A stretch of 64,000 nucleotides of DNA from Aphelocoma coerulescens (lineage: Eukaryota; Chordata; Aves; Passeriformes; Corvidae): the NCBI RefSeq assembly GCF_041296385.1, contig NC_091014.1, positions 19,133,578 to 19,197,577 of the forward strand, written 5' to 3'. The notes beneath the pieces are model-generated. The model did no database searches. It had not been told where the DNA came from and saw only the letters and a list, made by a program, of their open reading frames with translations. Made by a program: the position numbers and the translations under genes. Below, piece after piece: positions 25,701-38,820 of this stretch (its first letter is position 1; each line of letters begins with the position of its first letter).

Positions 25701-28700
25701 AGTTCACTGATGTCATCCATTCCCATACAATTATTCATGCAAGACAAGATCTATCTCTATGATGCTCAAAGGATACAACTGAAACTGAGCACACTAGTAC
25801 ATGTGTTTGCAATTGAATCCCCATCATTTGTGTTGAATGAAGTTCAGCAACATTTCAAAGTCTCCTGCAATGCAGCTAATGTGGGGAAAATAAGAGGATT
25901 TTAATAACACAGTTTAATCTGGTAGATTTCAGTTGCTTTTTTGTCCATGCAGCTTTCTAAAACTATGGAGTAATAGCATAATAAAAGTACTTCACAGACA
26001 GAGCTCTAGTCCTTGTGAGCTGTTGGGATCGAAACACAGATGGATGGAGCCAGAATTCTCCTGACCTCTTCTTAGGCAATTTAAGATATTACCTTAGCAA
26101 TGGAAAGAGAAAACACTAGGTTATCAAACTAAAATCCAGTTTTTTGTCTCACATAAAAAACTGTTGACTGACAGAAATGAGTCTTGATCGTGGACAGATT
26201 GAAGTGAGGGAGAACAAATTCACTGAGTAGCATAACACCAGAAACATTAAAACACATACCAAAAGAGTTAATTTGTGTAAATTAAAGAGAAGAAACAAAT
26301 TTTGATATTGTCAGATTGAAATGTCTGAATTATTAAATTAACACCTTTTTAAATTTTTTTCTCTTGCTTCTTTCTTTTTTACAGACAAACTTTGATATGT
26401 GTGAGTTGGTGCAAGAGGCTTACACTGTAGGCCAAATTAATTCTCTTTTTCAATCTGTGCATTCAGGGAAGGGCAGGACAACTTTAATGAGTTATCCAGA
26501 ACAAAGTTGTACCCTTGCTGTATATCTGACAGTTTTTGCCAAGTCCCAGATGCTGTGGCAGCAGTGATTTATTGAAAACAGTCAAACATGTAGGACAAAG
26601 AAGTGGTTCTTCAGCCAAAAATTCTGGAAAAAATAAATTATTGAAGGAGAGCCTAGGGACAGCCAACTGGGAGATAGAGACATTGATTTGATTCAAAATT
26701 CTCACAAGTCAAATCCCCCCAATAACATAAGGCTGTAAGATCTTTGATTTCTCTGTGTCAGTGATTTACATGCACTAAATTAGCACAAGCTATCAGTGTG
26801 ACAAAAAACTTCTGAGTCAGTAGAATTTTTCATGTACCTCACCTAGTGAGCTGGACTTCTGTCCCCCAGAAGAATGAATAATCAGATGAAAAAGCATAGT
26901 TTGTGTCAAGAGGAATAAAAAAATCCCAGAGCTGTCCTTGGCCTGATCTGCTTCCTGATGTGCAGTGATATGACCTCAAGCATCCCTATACCATTAATCT
27001 CAGTCTTAGGACACCTAAAAGCTCCTTAAGAGAAGCACATACTACACATGAAGGTGGAAGGTAAAGAATAAAATATACAAGAAGAGTCTTAGCCCACATT
27101 CCAGTCTTCTAGTAATCCTAATAAAAAAATTGGTGGTGGTCACAGATAGACCTTGGGGATGGAATTGATGCTTATGTAGCCAAATCCCAGGCACAGCCCA
27201 CCAGCTGCTCTAGCTAGTTGTTCAAAACTGCTGCAATTCTCCCTCCCCATCAAGCACACCCTTCTCTCTGACAGCACCATGGGTGCATGTTCCCAGAGTA
27301 TTTTAACTCAGAGGAAAACACATTTTACTATTCTCCACTGGTTTATCCTGTAAATATTCTGAAATTCCCAGATCTTGTCGACCACCCATATACAACACTG
27401 ATTTTGTACCAAAAATCTGTGTCACCATACTTTTTCTGAAACCCTTTTTTATGACTGTTTGTCCAATTCTAACACATGTAACCTGTATTTAACTGTCTTT
27501 GAAACTTCTTTTAAATATGACAGCTTCTGTATCATTGAGATATACTCTAAAGTTCCAACCATGTTAAGCTTTCCTTTAGTAAAAAGAACATGACATATAT
27601 TAGCTTTGATTCTGCCTACTACATTTCCCATTTGTAATGGGGATAACCAGTATAAAATCCACAACAGTAGGAGGAGACAGAGAAACAGCTGAAATCACAT
27701 TTCTCTGATGAAGTAAAATCCATTTTATGCATATTTCTCAGGAGAAGAAAATCTAATGTCACTGAAAGAAGATTATTTGACCAGTAATATAAATCAGGAA
27801 ATAGATTCACTGTTAATATCAGTAGAAGTGGGGAGCTTTCATTGCTTGATAATCTGAGGTATTCTTTGCGTCACAGAGTAGCCACCATCACTGTGTAAAG
27901 GTGACATGAATCAAAGCTTCACAGCATGCTTATAATCCATCTTTTTGGGTCTATCAGTTGTGGAAATCAAACAAAAATTAAGAGCAAGGGATTGAAAACA
28001 TACAGCCTTTCTAGGATTTTGGTAATGAGAAGGAGTAATGACAGCTTAAAAACACCTGCAAGTAAAAGACCCCTACACAACAAAAAAAGTGAATTTTATA
28101 TTTGAGGCAGTCAAAAGACTGTAAGAAAGGATTATAAACAGGCCAGTGCATTTAGTTGTCATCAGGTATGATCCTTGTAGCCAAGCATACCATTGTGCTC
28201 ATCAACACTCAGTTGTCTCTGGATTACACATTATATTTTTCATGCCTTAAGCCATTCTCCTTGAATGTCTGTAAAATGAACCTGTGGGAATTGTACAGAA
28301 TATTGTAGTGACTGGTACATTAGGTTGCTCTGGAGACATGAACTGTGGCAGAGAGATAGAATTTGTTCTAATGTACTCTCATGAAGGGACTACTCAATAT
28401 GTTAGAGTGATCTGGAAGGTTTTGCTGGTTTCTTTACTTGTAGGAGAGAAAATCCACATCATAATTCAGAGGCAAGATTCTGCATATTAGTAGAATTTAT
28501 TCAAACAATGCTAATTTTCAGTATAACATTAGTATGACATTCTTCTCCACCTCCCTCCCAGCCCCCATCCCCCCACCTTATTTCGGGAACAGAAATTTTG
28601 TCTTTAAGAGACAAAATTTAAATATCAACTGTATACATTTTTCCTCATGATAACTGATTTAGTCTTCAAGCAAACAAAATATGAGAGTCTAGATGCCTTG

Positions 28701-30440
28701 AAAATGTCAAGAGCATTTTCATTTCAGTGTTTGTATAGATACCATTGTCAGAATGCTTCAAATTTTGGGTATTTCCTTACTCAAACACTGTCAGGCCAAT
28801 GAAAAATTATTCTAAATGTGTCCTTGAAACTATCAAACAACATTATTTTTCTGTGTTGATGACTAAGAAAACTATAGAGCACAACAGAATTCAATAAAAC
28901 CGCCATGATCATTATGTCAGAAAGAAGTTTGCTCTGAGTGGTACTGAGCTACTGAAGTGATGGATGCATGAGAAGCACAAGATAATTGATAACCAGAGCT
29001 GTGGGATGCTGCTTTTCAAACTGAGCAGAAAACTCCATTTAATATCTATTCAATCATAAAAAATTGTAGAGCCCCTGAGGTGTCAAAAATATGCTAATAC
29101 ACACATTCTAGTTTGTACTTGCATCATGGTTCTGCAAGCAGAGAGGCTCCTGTACTGTGCTTCCTACTACCAAAACAGCATTTCAATGAATGAAAAAAGG
29201 AATAGCACATCCTCTTGTGGGATAAGATTTTCTCATCTGTCTCTTCAGCACTAAATATGTTTTGTTTAGATTTTCTGCTTTTACATTGTTGTGAGATATG
29301 TGGATTTAGGCAATTAATTGTGTTCACAGTGATAGAAACAGGAGCCTTATTGATCTCAGTTCCATTCTGTGAACTCTAGTGAGTACCAAATGCTGAACAT
29401 AAGTACACAGGCACTTACATTGTTATTCTCCCCACACCTGGGACTCTAGCCATGGTTCTAACATATGAAGTAAGACTTTATTCTTGGAATTTTGACAATG
29501 AAGATTTATTATTCTCCATTGTCTTGAAGCCAATGTGTTAGTTTATGTTTCTGTAAATAAATATGAAATGTAACCTTTTGGCTGTTCAAGAACATACACC
29601 AGTAAAATAAATACAATAATAAAAGTAGTAAAATATCTTCACTTTCATCTGAAGTTTAAGAGTCATTAAATTCAGGTACACCAGCACTTAAAGTGTACTT
29701 GTATAAACATTCTTTTTTTAATCAAAATCAGTATGTTATGTAGAAAACATTCTAAAGATTGGCGATTCTTCTCACTTGTTTTATTGGGCTTTCGACAACA
29801 TTCAAAATAATTAAACATGATGAAAGTTCTACAAAGAAGATGCTTAGTTAAGTAAGTTATAAACAAATTGAACATGCTTTTTGTTTTCCCATTGTTTTCT
29901 CTTTGAGGTTTCCAGTTCCAGAATTCTCAAGGTGTGAGTTTACAAAAGAAACTGAAAAAAGACTGTGCTGTCTGATCAATTATGTTCCCAGTATCTTAAA
30001 AGCTGTAGTATTACAATATACAGCATTGCAATTAAACTTGTATTGCAAAAAATGTAATCTGTTTATGTTTTAAGTGCTGTGGATACAGTGATTAGGAAGA
30101 AATTATTTTTTGATTCTCATAAGGTAAAGTTTTGTGATTTAAATGTAACAAAGTGAAACATCAGAAGCTTTCAATAAGTTTTTGAAACAGCAATAAGAAT
30201 TTTATTTTATTTTAGGATGTGGTTAGCTGTTTGCAGGCTGAGCCTGATTATTTTGGAGAAAAAACAAAAACAAAAATTCACTTTTAGAAAGCTTCATATA
30301 CTCTGATACATTCCTGAATTAAATATAATAAAACAACAATAAATACCTATTAAATGAATAATTACCAATTTCAGCCCACCTGAAGGAAATTTTATAGTCT
30401 TTTAAAAGTCATTATGAAGAAACTTGGTAGGCTATTTTAA
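19722..30440. other. Long AT-rich non-coding stretch
   Basis: Over 10 kb I find no gene, RNA or transposon I can name. Present are short A or T runs, a GATATA/TAGATG-rich patch near 25420-25447, and ORFs no longer than about 73 codons. A polypyrimidine tract with an AG at 26383-26384 is listed separately. GC content is low throughout. Confidence 0.5.
26385..26567 (+). other. ORF downstream of a strong 3' splice-site-like tract (unproven)
   Basis: A long pyrimidine tract (26350-26381) ends in TTTTTTACAG with AG at 26383-26384, a near-ideal acceptor. From there, 60 codons stay open to a TGA at 26565-26567. The peptide has no domain I recognise, and I see no strong donor before the stop, so it could at most be a terminal exon. 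I also see no close AATAAA downstream. This may well be chance. Confidence 0.15.
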
Positions 30441-30526
30441 ATTATTATTATTATTACTATTGTAATTATTACTATTATTACTATTATTACTATTACTATT
30501 GTTATTGTTGTTATTTTTATTATTAA
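30441..30526 (+). repeat. Interrupted (ATT)n/(ACT)n trinucleotide microsatellite
   Basis: About 86 bases consist almost only of ATT, ACT, GTT and TTT triplets: a pure ATT run first, then alternating ATT/ACT, then GTT units. The pattern fits an ATT microsatellite that has gathered point changes which then spread by slippage. Confidence 0.92.
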
Positions 30527-32449
30527 TTGTGTTTATCAGACTCATAGCCTAACAAGAAGGTCTTGTCAAAATTTATACCTTACAGAAAATAATCTAATGT
30601 AAATCATAAATTCTTTCAGTGGATAAATATCCTTATTCCCATGTGAATCGGTATATAATCATAAGTAGTATATACGAACTCATATGACAGCAAAGATTTG
30701 TGTGAAGCTGGATTTTAAAAGATGAGTTAATACTCAAGGATTCAGGATGGACTGAATTTTCTTCTTAGAGACATTGTAAAATGTTCATTTCTAAGCCAGA
30801 AGCCAGTTCCTGTGAGCAGCTCAGAAATGGCTCAGTTTGGCAATCGTGACTGACCAGTCGGCCTCAGGACCAGGCACTGCACCCTGGCCAATGTTAGTGA
30901 CCTGTAAAACAGATTTTTGTTTGTGAGGATATAGGAATCAACAGCTTCTGTTAAAGAAATTTTAACTGGGATTTTTATGGAGACTTTCAAGTGCTTAAAA
31001 GGATACTATGAAAACTACCAGACAATTTACTTACAATGTTCATCTTCACTATATAATATTGAAATCAAGATTACATATCAAAAATATTGATTTAGAAAAC
31101 AATCAGTTTGTTGTCAAGGTTAATTGCTGGAGGAATAACTTTGCATATAGAATTTGGGGGATAAAAAGGAACACTACTGAAAATATTTGAATTAGGAAAT
31201 TTTTTTCCCTGTTAAAAATCTCACAATTTTGTAACTTATTTTCAAAAATACAGCTTTAGATGTCTTTTTTCCCCCCATTTGTTGTAGTAGCAGAATATTT
31301 TTTTTCTTCTTTACTATCCATCACAGTGAAGAAAAGTACTTCAATTCTACCATAACTTGATTTTTAAAATAATTAGAGAAGTTGAATATCATTCTTAAAA
31401 GCACATTAAAAGCAAACACACAAATCTTATCCCCTTACTATTTACAGTTATTATACTTTGTGAAGCAATATAGGTTAGAATATAATTATTTAAGTATTTT
31501 TTTAATCCTCTTCCAGCAAACTTCTCATTGTTCCGTATATTGCTTTGATGTCTTAAAGATGTCATCACTTAATATTTACCACCTGAAAGCTGTGCAATTT
31601 TGTTAATTTCAGTGCAACAGGAAAACAGCAGAATCTCATCCAAAATCTCTGATGTCTGCAATATTAATCTGCATATAGAATAACCTTCCAGACCCACTCT
31701 GTTCTTTGATGTTTCTTTAGTGTTTGAACACTATTACTCTACACGCCAGCTTTTGAAAAAAACTTTTTCATGTGTATGTCTTTTTAAAACAGGATAATAT
31801 CCATGACCTTACTGTCCTGTAGCTAGATACCGATTTGCAGACTAAAGGCATTGCCACTTAGCCTCTCAGATCACAAAGCCTCAGGGGAAAATTGGTTGTG
31901 ATTTCTTTATAAATTGTCATGGAAATACACCACAAGACAGCACATCTTGTGAGTCAGGTCTCATCATGCACTGGTTTCAAAGCAACTAGGACTGAAAACA
32001 TCATGCCCCGAGCTGATTATTAAATCTAATGTTCATACATTTCCTCTCAAGTGTAATGATTCTTGGTAACTCTCATGATGTCTGATAGTTTTCCTGAAAG
32101 CCAAACAACAGTATAATCATACCTCATCTTTCCTCAGAAACCTAAGTTCTGAGCATCCATCGTTTCCAAAGAAAGATAGAAGACAGAGTTCTGATAAAAT
32201 GCTTTAAATATCTGAAGGGCAGATTTTGTAGAGCTAATATTACAGTGTGTTCTTTTTGAAGCCAATGTTTTTGAGCAGTAGACACAGTATCACAAACCAG
32301 AAAAACTTTGAGTTGCTATGGTTAATCAAATCATTCTGTCATTGAGTTATAAGCTCACTGAGTGCAACCTCTTGGTTCTCTGCCTATAGTAAATTAAAAC
32401 GTTGATTTTAAGCCATGCTTATGCTTATCTTGATTGATAGAAAGCATTT
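30527..32449. other. AT-rich non-coding stretch
   Basis: There are only short AT-rich ORFs (up to 74 codons) and T-rich runs. Nothing is recognised. Confidence 0.5.
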
Positions 32450-32801
32450 AGTGTAGAGAAGACTGAGAAGGGATATTAATGCATATAAATATCACAAAGG
32501 AAGGTGTTAAGAGGATGGTTCCAGATTCTTTTTGGTGCTACCCAGTCATGGGAGGAGTAGCAATGTCCATAAACTGAAATACAAGAAGTTCTTCCTCAAC
32601 ACAAAGAAGAACTTCTTTACGTTGAGGGTGACAGAGCACTCTGTCACCTGCTCAGGGATGTCATGAAGTCTCCCTCACTGGAGACATTCCAAACCCACCT
32701 GGATGTGTTCCTGTGTAACCTGCTCCAGGTGACCCTGCCTTGGCAGGGGGGTCAGACTGGATGACCTCCGGGCCTTTCCAACACTAACAGTTCTGTGATT
32801 C
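32450..32801 (+). mobile_element. CR1 LINE 3' end, about 350 bp
   Basis: The plus strand shows CR1 blocks in order: 'agaagactgag', 'atgcatataaatat', 'aagaggatgg', 'aagaacttctttac', 'gagggtgacagagcact', 'agtctccctcactggagac', 'cctggatgtgttcctgtgtaacctgctc', 'ggcaggggggtcagactgg', ending in 'ttctgtgattcag' at 32789-32801. This covers the end of the reverse-transcriptase ORF and the 3' UTR. The frame is broken and the copy is inactive. A perfect 12-bp inverted repeat lies inside it (32583-32594 and 32606-32617). Confidence 0.94.
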
Positions 32802-35800
32802 AGGGTTACTTATATTATGTCAATTTGCTTCATAATTAGGAAAAAGGAGGGGAAGCTAAAAAGTACTACTCATGGAAATTTATTGATATACTGCAATTGG
32901 ACCACCTTGGATTTCTATCCTTGTTCCTGTTTGTTACTGAATTACTTTTCTTCAAAGCAAGCCAAAATTAATAAACCATTTGGGGTTTTTTTTAAGTCTG
33001 AGACTTTATAGATGTTAGAGTTTAGAAATATTTCCTGGATAGACAAATTACTGATGTCTTGGTGGACATAAAAGGACACCGTAGGGGAAGAATGATAGAC
33101 TCCTATCCATCTGTACTCCTAAGATAAACACACTATGGCTGGACTTCCAACATAAAGGGAAATGAAAAACTGATGAACTATGAAAGAAACTATGTGAATA
33201 AAGAATTGATTTAATTATTGATAAAGAAGATAAGCTGATGCTCAAGCATGGATTTGGAAGGCAAATCTAAAGTGAAGAGGAGAACTGGTAACATGGATTT
33301 AAAATAACAGGGATCAATTCACTGAAGAACCTGGTTATGAAGCAACAGATAATAGAATATTCCAAGGCCATGATGGTGGATTATGAATGTCATTCAAATT
33401 TATATATAGTAAAACAGAATGCCAGCTGGGATGGAGAGGAAGAAAACATGGGATCCGATGCCTGATTATCAGAGAGCTGCCTGCTCTTTGCTCTGATTAT
33501 TTTTAAGGCTACAAAATAAAATCAGATATATTCTATAGAAATGTTGTCCATTACCATAATCTCTCCTTTTCTTTAGCAATGCATCTTAGCTATTACACTA
33601 TAAAGTATAAATCACTTGTTCTACTTTATTAGGATCTTCTCATTAATTGTTTGCAGAGTAACATCATTTTCAGGAAGGATGAACAAATTGCACAAACCCT
33701 GACAATATTTCCAGATATTGTCTTAGCATTCTGCAGGAGAATTGGTCTCCTTTTGGTCTGAGAAGGAAGCAAATGTAGGTTTCCCTTCTGTAGCCATGAA
33801 GCTTTTATATGAAAACTTACATCTTGTTTTCTCACAAACTTTTTGAATTAAATCATGAACCTTTTTATAAACGGTAGCTTAGGTTTGCAGATGTAAGAAA
33901 AACTTTTACTTTTTGAATCCCAAACTTCAGTTTGCAGCCACATGTGAGGTCCAAAAACTGGGAAATAATATTTTAGCCATACTTGTATTCTTGTACCAGG
34001 ATGATTTAGGCATTTCTATCTGCAGGACTCAGGATGCTGTGAACTGAGCTTTATACATCTTCCTCTTCCCACTCAGTGTAAAGAAACATAAATAGGGAAC
34101 CGAATTTTATTATATACCTTTCCTTACTTTTTTTTTTTTTTTTAACTTTAGGCTCTACGTTCCCTTTTAGGCTCCGCCCTGATCCATTTGTAATTTTAAT
34201 TCATTAGGTAAATAATTCACTTTTACAACAGTAATTGTTGAAATATGCTACCATTGTCAACAGGTGACTTTTCAGATCTCAGTAACACTTGATGTCATAA
34301 TTAAAAAAACACCTTTAACTGTTAACAGAGTTTGTGCATGCCTTCCTGTAAATTAAACACAGTACTACACTCTTTCCTGTCAGAAAACACTATAGAATTT
34401 TTTTCATTCAAGAGTTCAAATACATGCAATTTGAATGAATTTATTTTATCGTCATATTATATTCATAATGGAGGTTAATTACAAAAGTTTAACTTTCTCT
34501 CTATATTCACATTTTATACATGTATATTTGTTGTGAGTCATATATATTTGTTATGGGACTGCAAATACAATAAATATTTCAAGAGTAAGTGTACATTTGA
34601 TTTTAATCACACACTGTGCTTTGATTACATGGAAAATATATTGGAAGAGAAAGAATGGTCATGCCTATCTCATTTTTTTGCACTACTGTAAATTCTATAC
34701 AAATTCAATTTTATATTTCTAATGTGTCTACTTTCATTTTCTGTAGTTTCATTTTTGTTAGCTACGTAATAAATTACAAATCAGTCTGCTTTCCCATTTT
34801 TCTTCATCACAATTTCATTTATCTTCCTGGACACTAGATTCCCAGTATACAGACTTCCCTTCTTTCTAATAGTCATTAACTATTCAGATATCAGATTGTG
34901 AGGAAAGGCTCTGCTGTGTAAGCTCCTGTGTTCATTTTTCCCATTGCTGTACCTGAGCACCCTCAAGAAGATTAAGCAATGCATCTATGTACCTGTCATA
35001 TATAATCCATGCTCTTATTCTCTGCCCAAGAAGAATTCTGTATATAGCAGAGTGGTTCTTTCTGACTCCAAACTCACTGCTGAAAATCTATGTTTTTGGC
35101 AGAGCACTACTTTCTCATTCCTCTAGGACAATCATCAGATGCATTCCCTCAAAAACAATGCCCACTACATCCACTTCCCCATCTTCTCAGGCTATTCTTT
35201 GTCTTTTGTTGCTTTCATGCTATGACAACAATGAATCCAAGATGAATAGCTTAACGTACAAATGGAAGATACTGATTAATTCATTTTCAGTAAACTAAAA
35301 TTAATATCTGGTTTCTAGCAAATGCATTAGAATGTTTCATTCTGATCAAAAATTGGCAAAAAAAGGTAAGACTGCTCACCTATGTAAAGGCTTATATACA
35401 CTCACATCACAAGATATTTCCAAACTCCTTTTTTCATACCACTCAAAAAAAAAAAAAAAGCCAAAACCATAATTTCATATAAAGCCATTATTTTGACAAT
35501 ATGCTAAAAATAAAATATAATCAGAATAAAAAATTAAGTAGAAATCCAATTATATTGTACATCTGCCTAGAACTGCAACATTTCTCTGAGAAGAGAAAGT
35601 AAAGCTGAGAAGGTAAATCAACTTCTCTTGATTTCTTTTCTGTGCAATCTACATTTTATTGTATTTCATACTTATTCCATGAAAAAGAGTTAAGGTTTAT
35701 AGCACAAAAGAGATACAACTGTTTGACAGGATTTTCTGGGCTCTGGTTTGAGATTTTCTTTACGCTCCTGATTTTATAGAAGATTCTTGAGAGGTTCCCA

Positions 35801-35989
35801 GGAATCCTCTGAGGAATCTGAAGGTATCACTGTTCCCAGGTAAGGATAGCCACAGGAGCCTTAACATCTGTCAACCTTTGTAGCAGCCTCTAGCAGTATC
35901 TAAGAGGATCCCAGCTGTCCTTGATCACAAAGTGCTTGAAGATTTTTTCTCTGCCAACCCTTGTTCAGGGAAAATCAGGCACCTTTAGT
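32802..35989. other. AT-rich non-coding stretch
   Basis: Short ORFs only (103 codons at 34987-35298 is the longest, no domain), a T17 tract near 34127-34143 and an A14 run near 35446-35459. Nothing else is recognised. Confidence 0.5.
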
Positions 35990-36440
35990 ATAGCTAAGGT
36001 TGTGAGCAGTTTGTACATCAGTTTGGGAAAAGACGAAAAAATAAAAACGCGGGGGATTAGCAGGTCTGCTCAGACTGGTTTTTGCATCCTAATGAACGAC
36101 AGTGATGTACCACAGGGAAGCCTCTGCCAGTTGTTAGAACAACTGTCCCTGCAGTTTTGATGCCCCTAACCCAGGGGTGCTTCAGGAAGAGGGAGCTTCT
36201 CTGCAACAAGACTGAAGTTGTGAGGGAATGCTGTCAAATGAAGCAGCTGAACTGTGCTGGTTGAGTCTGAAACACAGAAGATAATAAGAAGCAGTTAGTT
36301 ATGGCAGTGGGAGCCTTCTTGCTGCAGAGGATGAAGATTCCTGTCTGTTTTCCTGACCTGTCATCTGGGGAGGTTTCCTACTTAGCAAAGAGAATTCAGA
36401 GAGAAAGGAAGATGATGATCCAAATGTAAATAAGAAAGTG
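35990..36440 (+). pseudogene. Decayed coding-like segment, possible retroelement ORF remnant
   Basis: The local composition becomes richer in G and purines, and coding-like sequence can be read across at least two frames. The first is the end of an ORF (35921-36160) with a basic stretch followed by 'SAQTGFCILMND' and 'VPQGSLCQLLEQL'. It then shifts frame (36178 on) through 'TEVVRECCQMKQLNCAG', two TGA stops (36262-36264, 36268-36270) and 'AFLLQRMKIPVCFPDL' to a TAA near 36440. This looks like an old retroelement ORF, with the N-terminal ORF1 of CR1 as one candidate. I do not recognise a defining domain, so the identity is inference. Confidence 0.3.
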
Positions 36441-38644
36441 GTGAACAGGGGCTATGTGAACAGAAAGGTTCCAAAAATTGACAAGGCCGGGCTCAAGTAG
36501 GATTGCCCCTAGCATATACATGTCAGTCTTAGAGCAGGACTAAGTACATCCTTGTTGATCAGTAATTCTTGTACCAGTCTTAAACGACTGAACATAATTA
36601 TTTCAAACACTTACTCTGTGTACCTTTGTCACTTCCAGTCTGTACATAACTTAGCCTGCTTTCTCATGACAAAGTGTCAGTATTTTCTCCAATTTTCTTA
36701 AGCTTACCTCATAATTCACGACATGTGAGTAGTTTATTGTGATTTTTAAGTGATTAATTCTTTGCAAAAATCACCCTTACTTCAATTGATAATTTTAAAG
36801 AATTAGCTAGAAAAGCTGTTTTTTCAGAGAGAAATCTGCAATCATTGGTAACGTTAGGGAGTCAGAAACTGCCTAGCAGTTTGATCTGCTGACTTTCTTG
36901 GTGTATCTAAAAGTAAACCCATTTTCCCCAGTAATCTGAATAGACTAGGGTTAAATGTTTTCATATAAAGTGTTGATCCTTTGATGAAGATTCATTCTTG
37001 ATTTGATTGGACTAGTTGGGCAGCACATTAATATTAGCAGGAATGCAGTTTTTGACTTTTTCTTAAAGATTACAGCAGATGCCTATAAAAACAATAATAA
37101 TAAAAATAGTAATAATAATCCAATGCTAAAATTTCCATTTTGCCCCTTTGTGAAAGCCTAGGGAAAACATTTATAGAGGCTCTACAGTCACAGTAGAAAG
37201 TAAAATATAATGCCAGATCTTTAGTCACCTATTAAAATCCCACCAGGCTTGAATTGTTTGCTTGTGTGTATTTTCAGTCTTCACTTGTTATTGGGAAACA
37301 GAAAACAGCATTTGATATCAAGCCAGGGGATAAAATTTCACCTTATAAAAGATGCATTTATTCAATATATACGGTACAACAGCTATTCAGTTTTTATTTA
37401 GCCAAGTTTCAGAATACACTCTTATTCCAGTAAAAATGTTTAAAGGAGAAAGTTCAAAAGCATAGTTAACCATCCCCAGTATCTTCAAATTACTTCTCTG
37501 CTAATTTAAACACTAATTGCTATGGGGCTACTGCTGATCACTGATGATTAAAATATTTCACATAAAAACCTTTTTCAACTTTCACTTACTGGAAAAGAGC
37601 TTTGGAATTGTTCAGGATTTTTGTCTGGAGCTAAACTGACAAAGAAGTACAGTTACCATTTAGGAAACGAAATTAGTTTCTGAAGCATAATTTTTTCATA
37701 ATTATACTCTATAATGAAAGATTCATACTTGAAGTCTGACTGTCTTCTTTTACTAGTATACAGTATGTCAAAGTGAGGGATCTGTCACAGTATGAATTCT
37801 AGGTCAACAGGGACAGCATTGCCTCCAAGTGGAGGAAAGAAGGAAACATCAGTTAAAGGAGTGTGTTCTAGTTTACCAAACCCGGTGACCAAAATGTCTA
37901 ACCCTGGATAAAGTCACGTTGAAAACTCATCTTTCTCTTCTTTGATGTGGCCTTAATAACCACTTATGCTCTGTTTAAGCATCATCCTCTGTTTCATCCC
38001 ATCGTTTCACCTTAAGCAAATGGTGGAATCCATTGGCAAAGCCTCTCTTCAGTAACAGTAATTTTTTACAAAGATTTTCAATTTAGGAATCACCTTGAAC
38101 AAATAGTTTTTTCATAAAAGAAAAGCTTTAAAAATTCTCCTGTATTCTTTTGTGACTATAGACAAGAGAAAAATATGGATGTGGTTTCAGGTGATTGGAG
38201 GTTTTCTTTATTAAAACTTTATCTAATATTGAATCTTTATTTTTCCACTTGTGTTTCAAATAAGAAAATTTCAAGGAGGAAAATTTTTAGAAAAGTCCAT
38301 TAGTAACATGAACAGTAAAGGTTCACTACGAACCTTGAGTGACTTTTTTATTTAATACAGAGCCTGCTTTAACTTATGGAAAGTTTTTTTGAACATATAA
38401 TAAAAGATCTTTCAAATCTTTACTTGGGACCTCGTAATTATTACATATTAATAAATATTTTAGATGTTCATAAATCTGTTTCTGCTCTTTTGTCATATTG
38501 AATACATGTTCTATTGCAAATTCAGTGAATGATCTCTAAAGAATTTTCAGGTACCATGACAACACCATTTCCATCTAACAGGGACTTGAGCTTCCTTGGA
38601 ACTATGACAAAAGTCATAGTTAAACCCCAGTAATTATTTCCCTG
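36441..38644. other. AT-rich non-coding stretch with a short AAT tract
   Basis: An (AAT)n-like patch lies at about 37091-37119. Nothing else is recognised. Confidence 0.5.
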
Positions 38645-38820
38645 TGAGGTGGTGAGACACTCAAACAGGTTTCCCTGTGTATGCTCCATCCCTGGAAGTA
38701 TTGGAGGTGAAGGTAGATGGGACCTTGAGCGACCTGGTCTATTGAAAAATGTCCCTGTGCATGCAGTTGGAGTAGACAAACTTCAAAGGCTCCTTCCAAC
38801 TCAAACCATTCTATGATTTT
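38645..38820 (+). mobile_element. CR1 LINE 3' end fragment
   Basis: Plus-strand CR1 blocks: 'ggtggtgagacactcaaacagg', 'ccatccctggaagt', 'gatgggaccttgagc.acctggtct', 'tccttccaactcaaaccattctatgatttt'. The copy ends at the characteristic 3' ATTCTATGATT octamer region near 38807-38820. It holds only about 175 bp of 3' UTR and is diverged. Confidence 0.92.

Noticed and set aside
26364..26567. A protein-coding exon after the strong polypyrimidine tract
   Set aside because: Kept only as a low-confidence feature: no donor before the stop, no recognisable peptide and no nearby polyadenylation signal, and such tracts are common in T-rich DNA.
30441..30526. CRISPR-like or regulatory repeat array
   Set aside because: Units are 3 bp with slippage-type interruptions, so it is a simple microsatellite.
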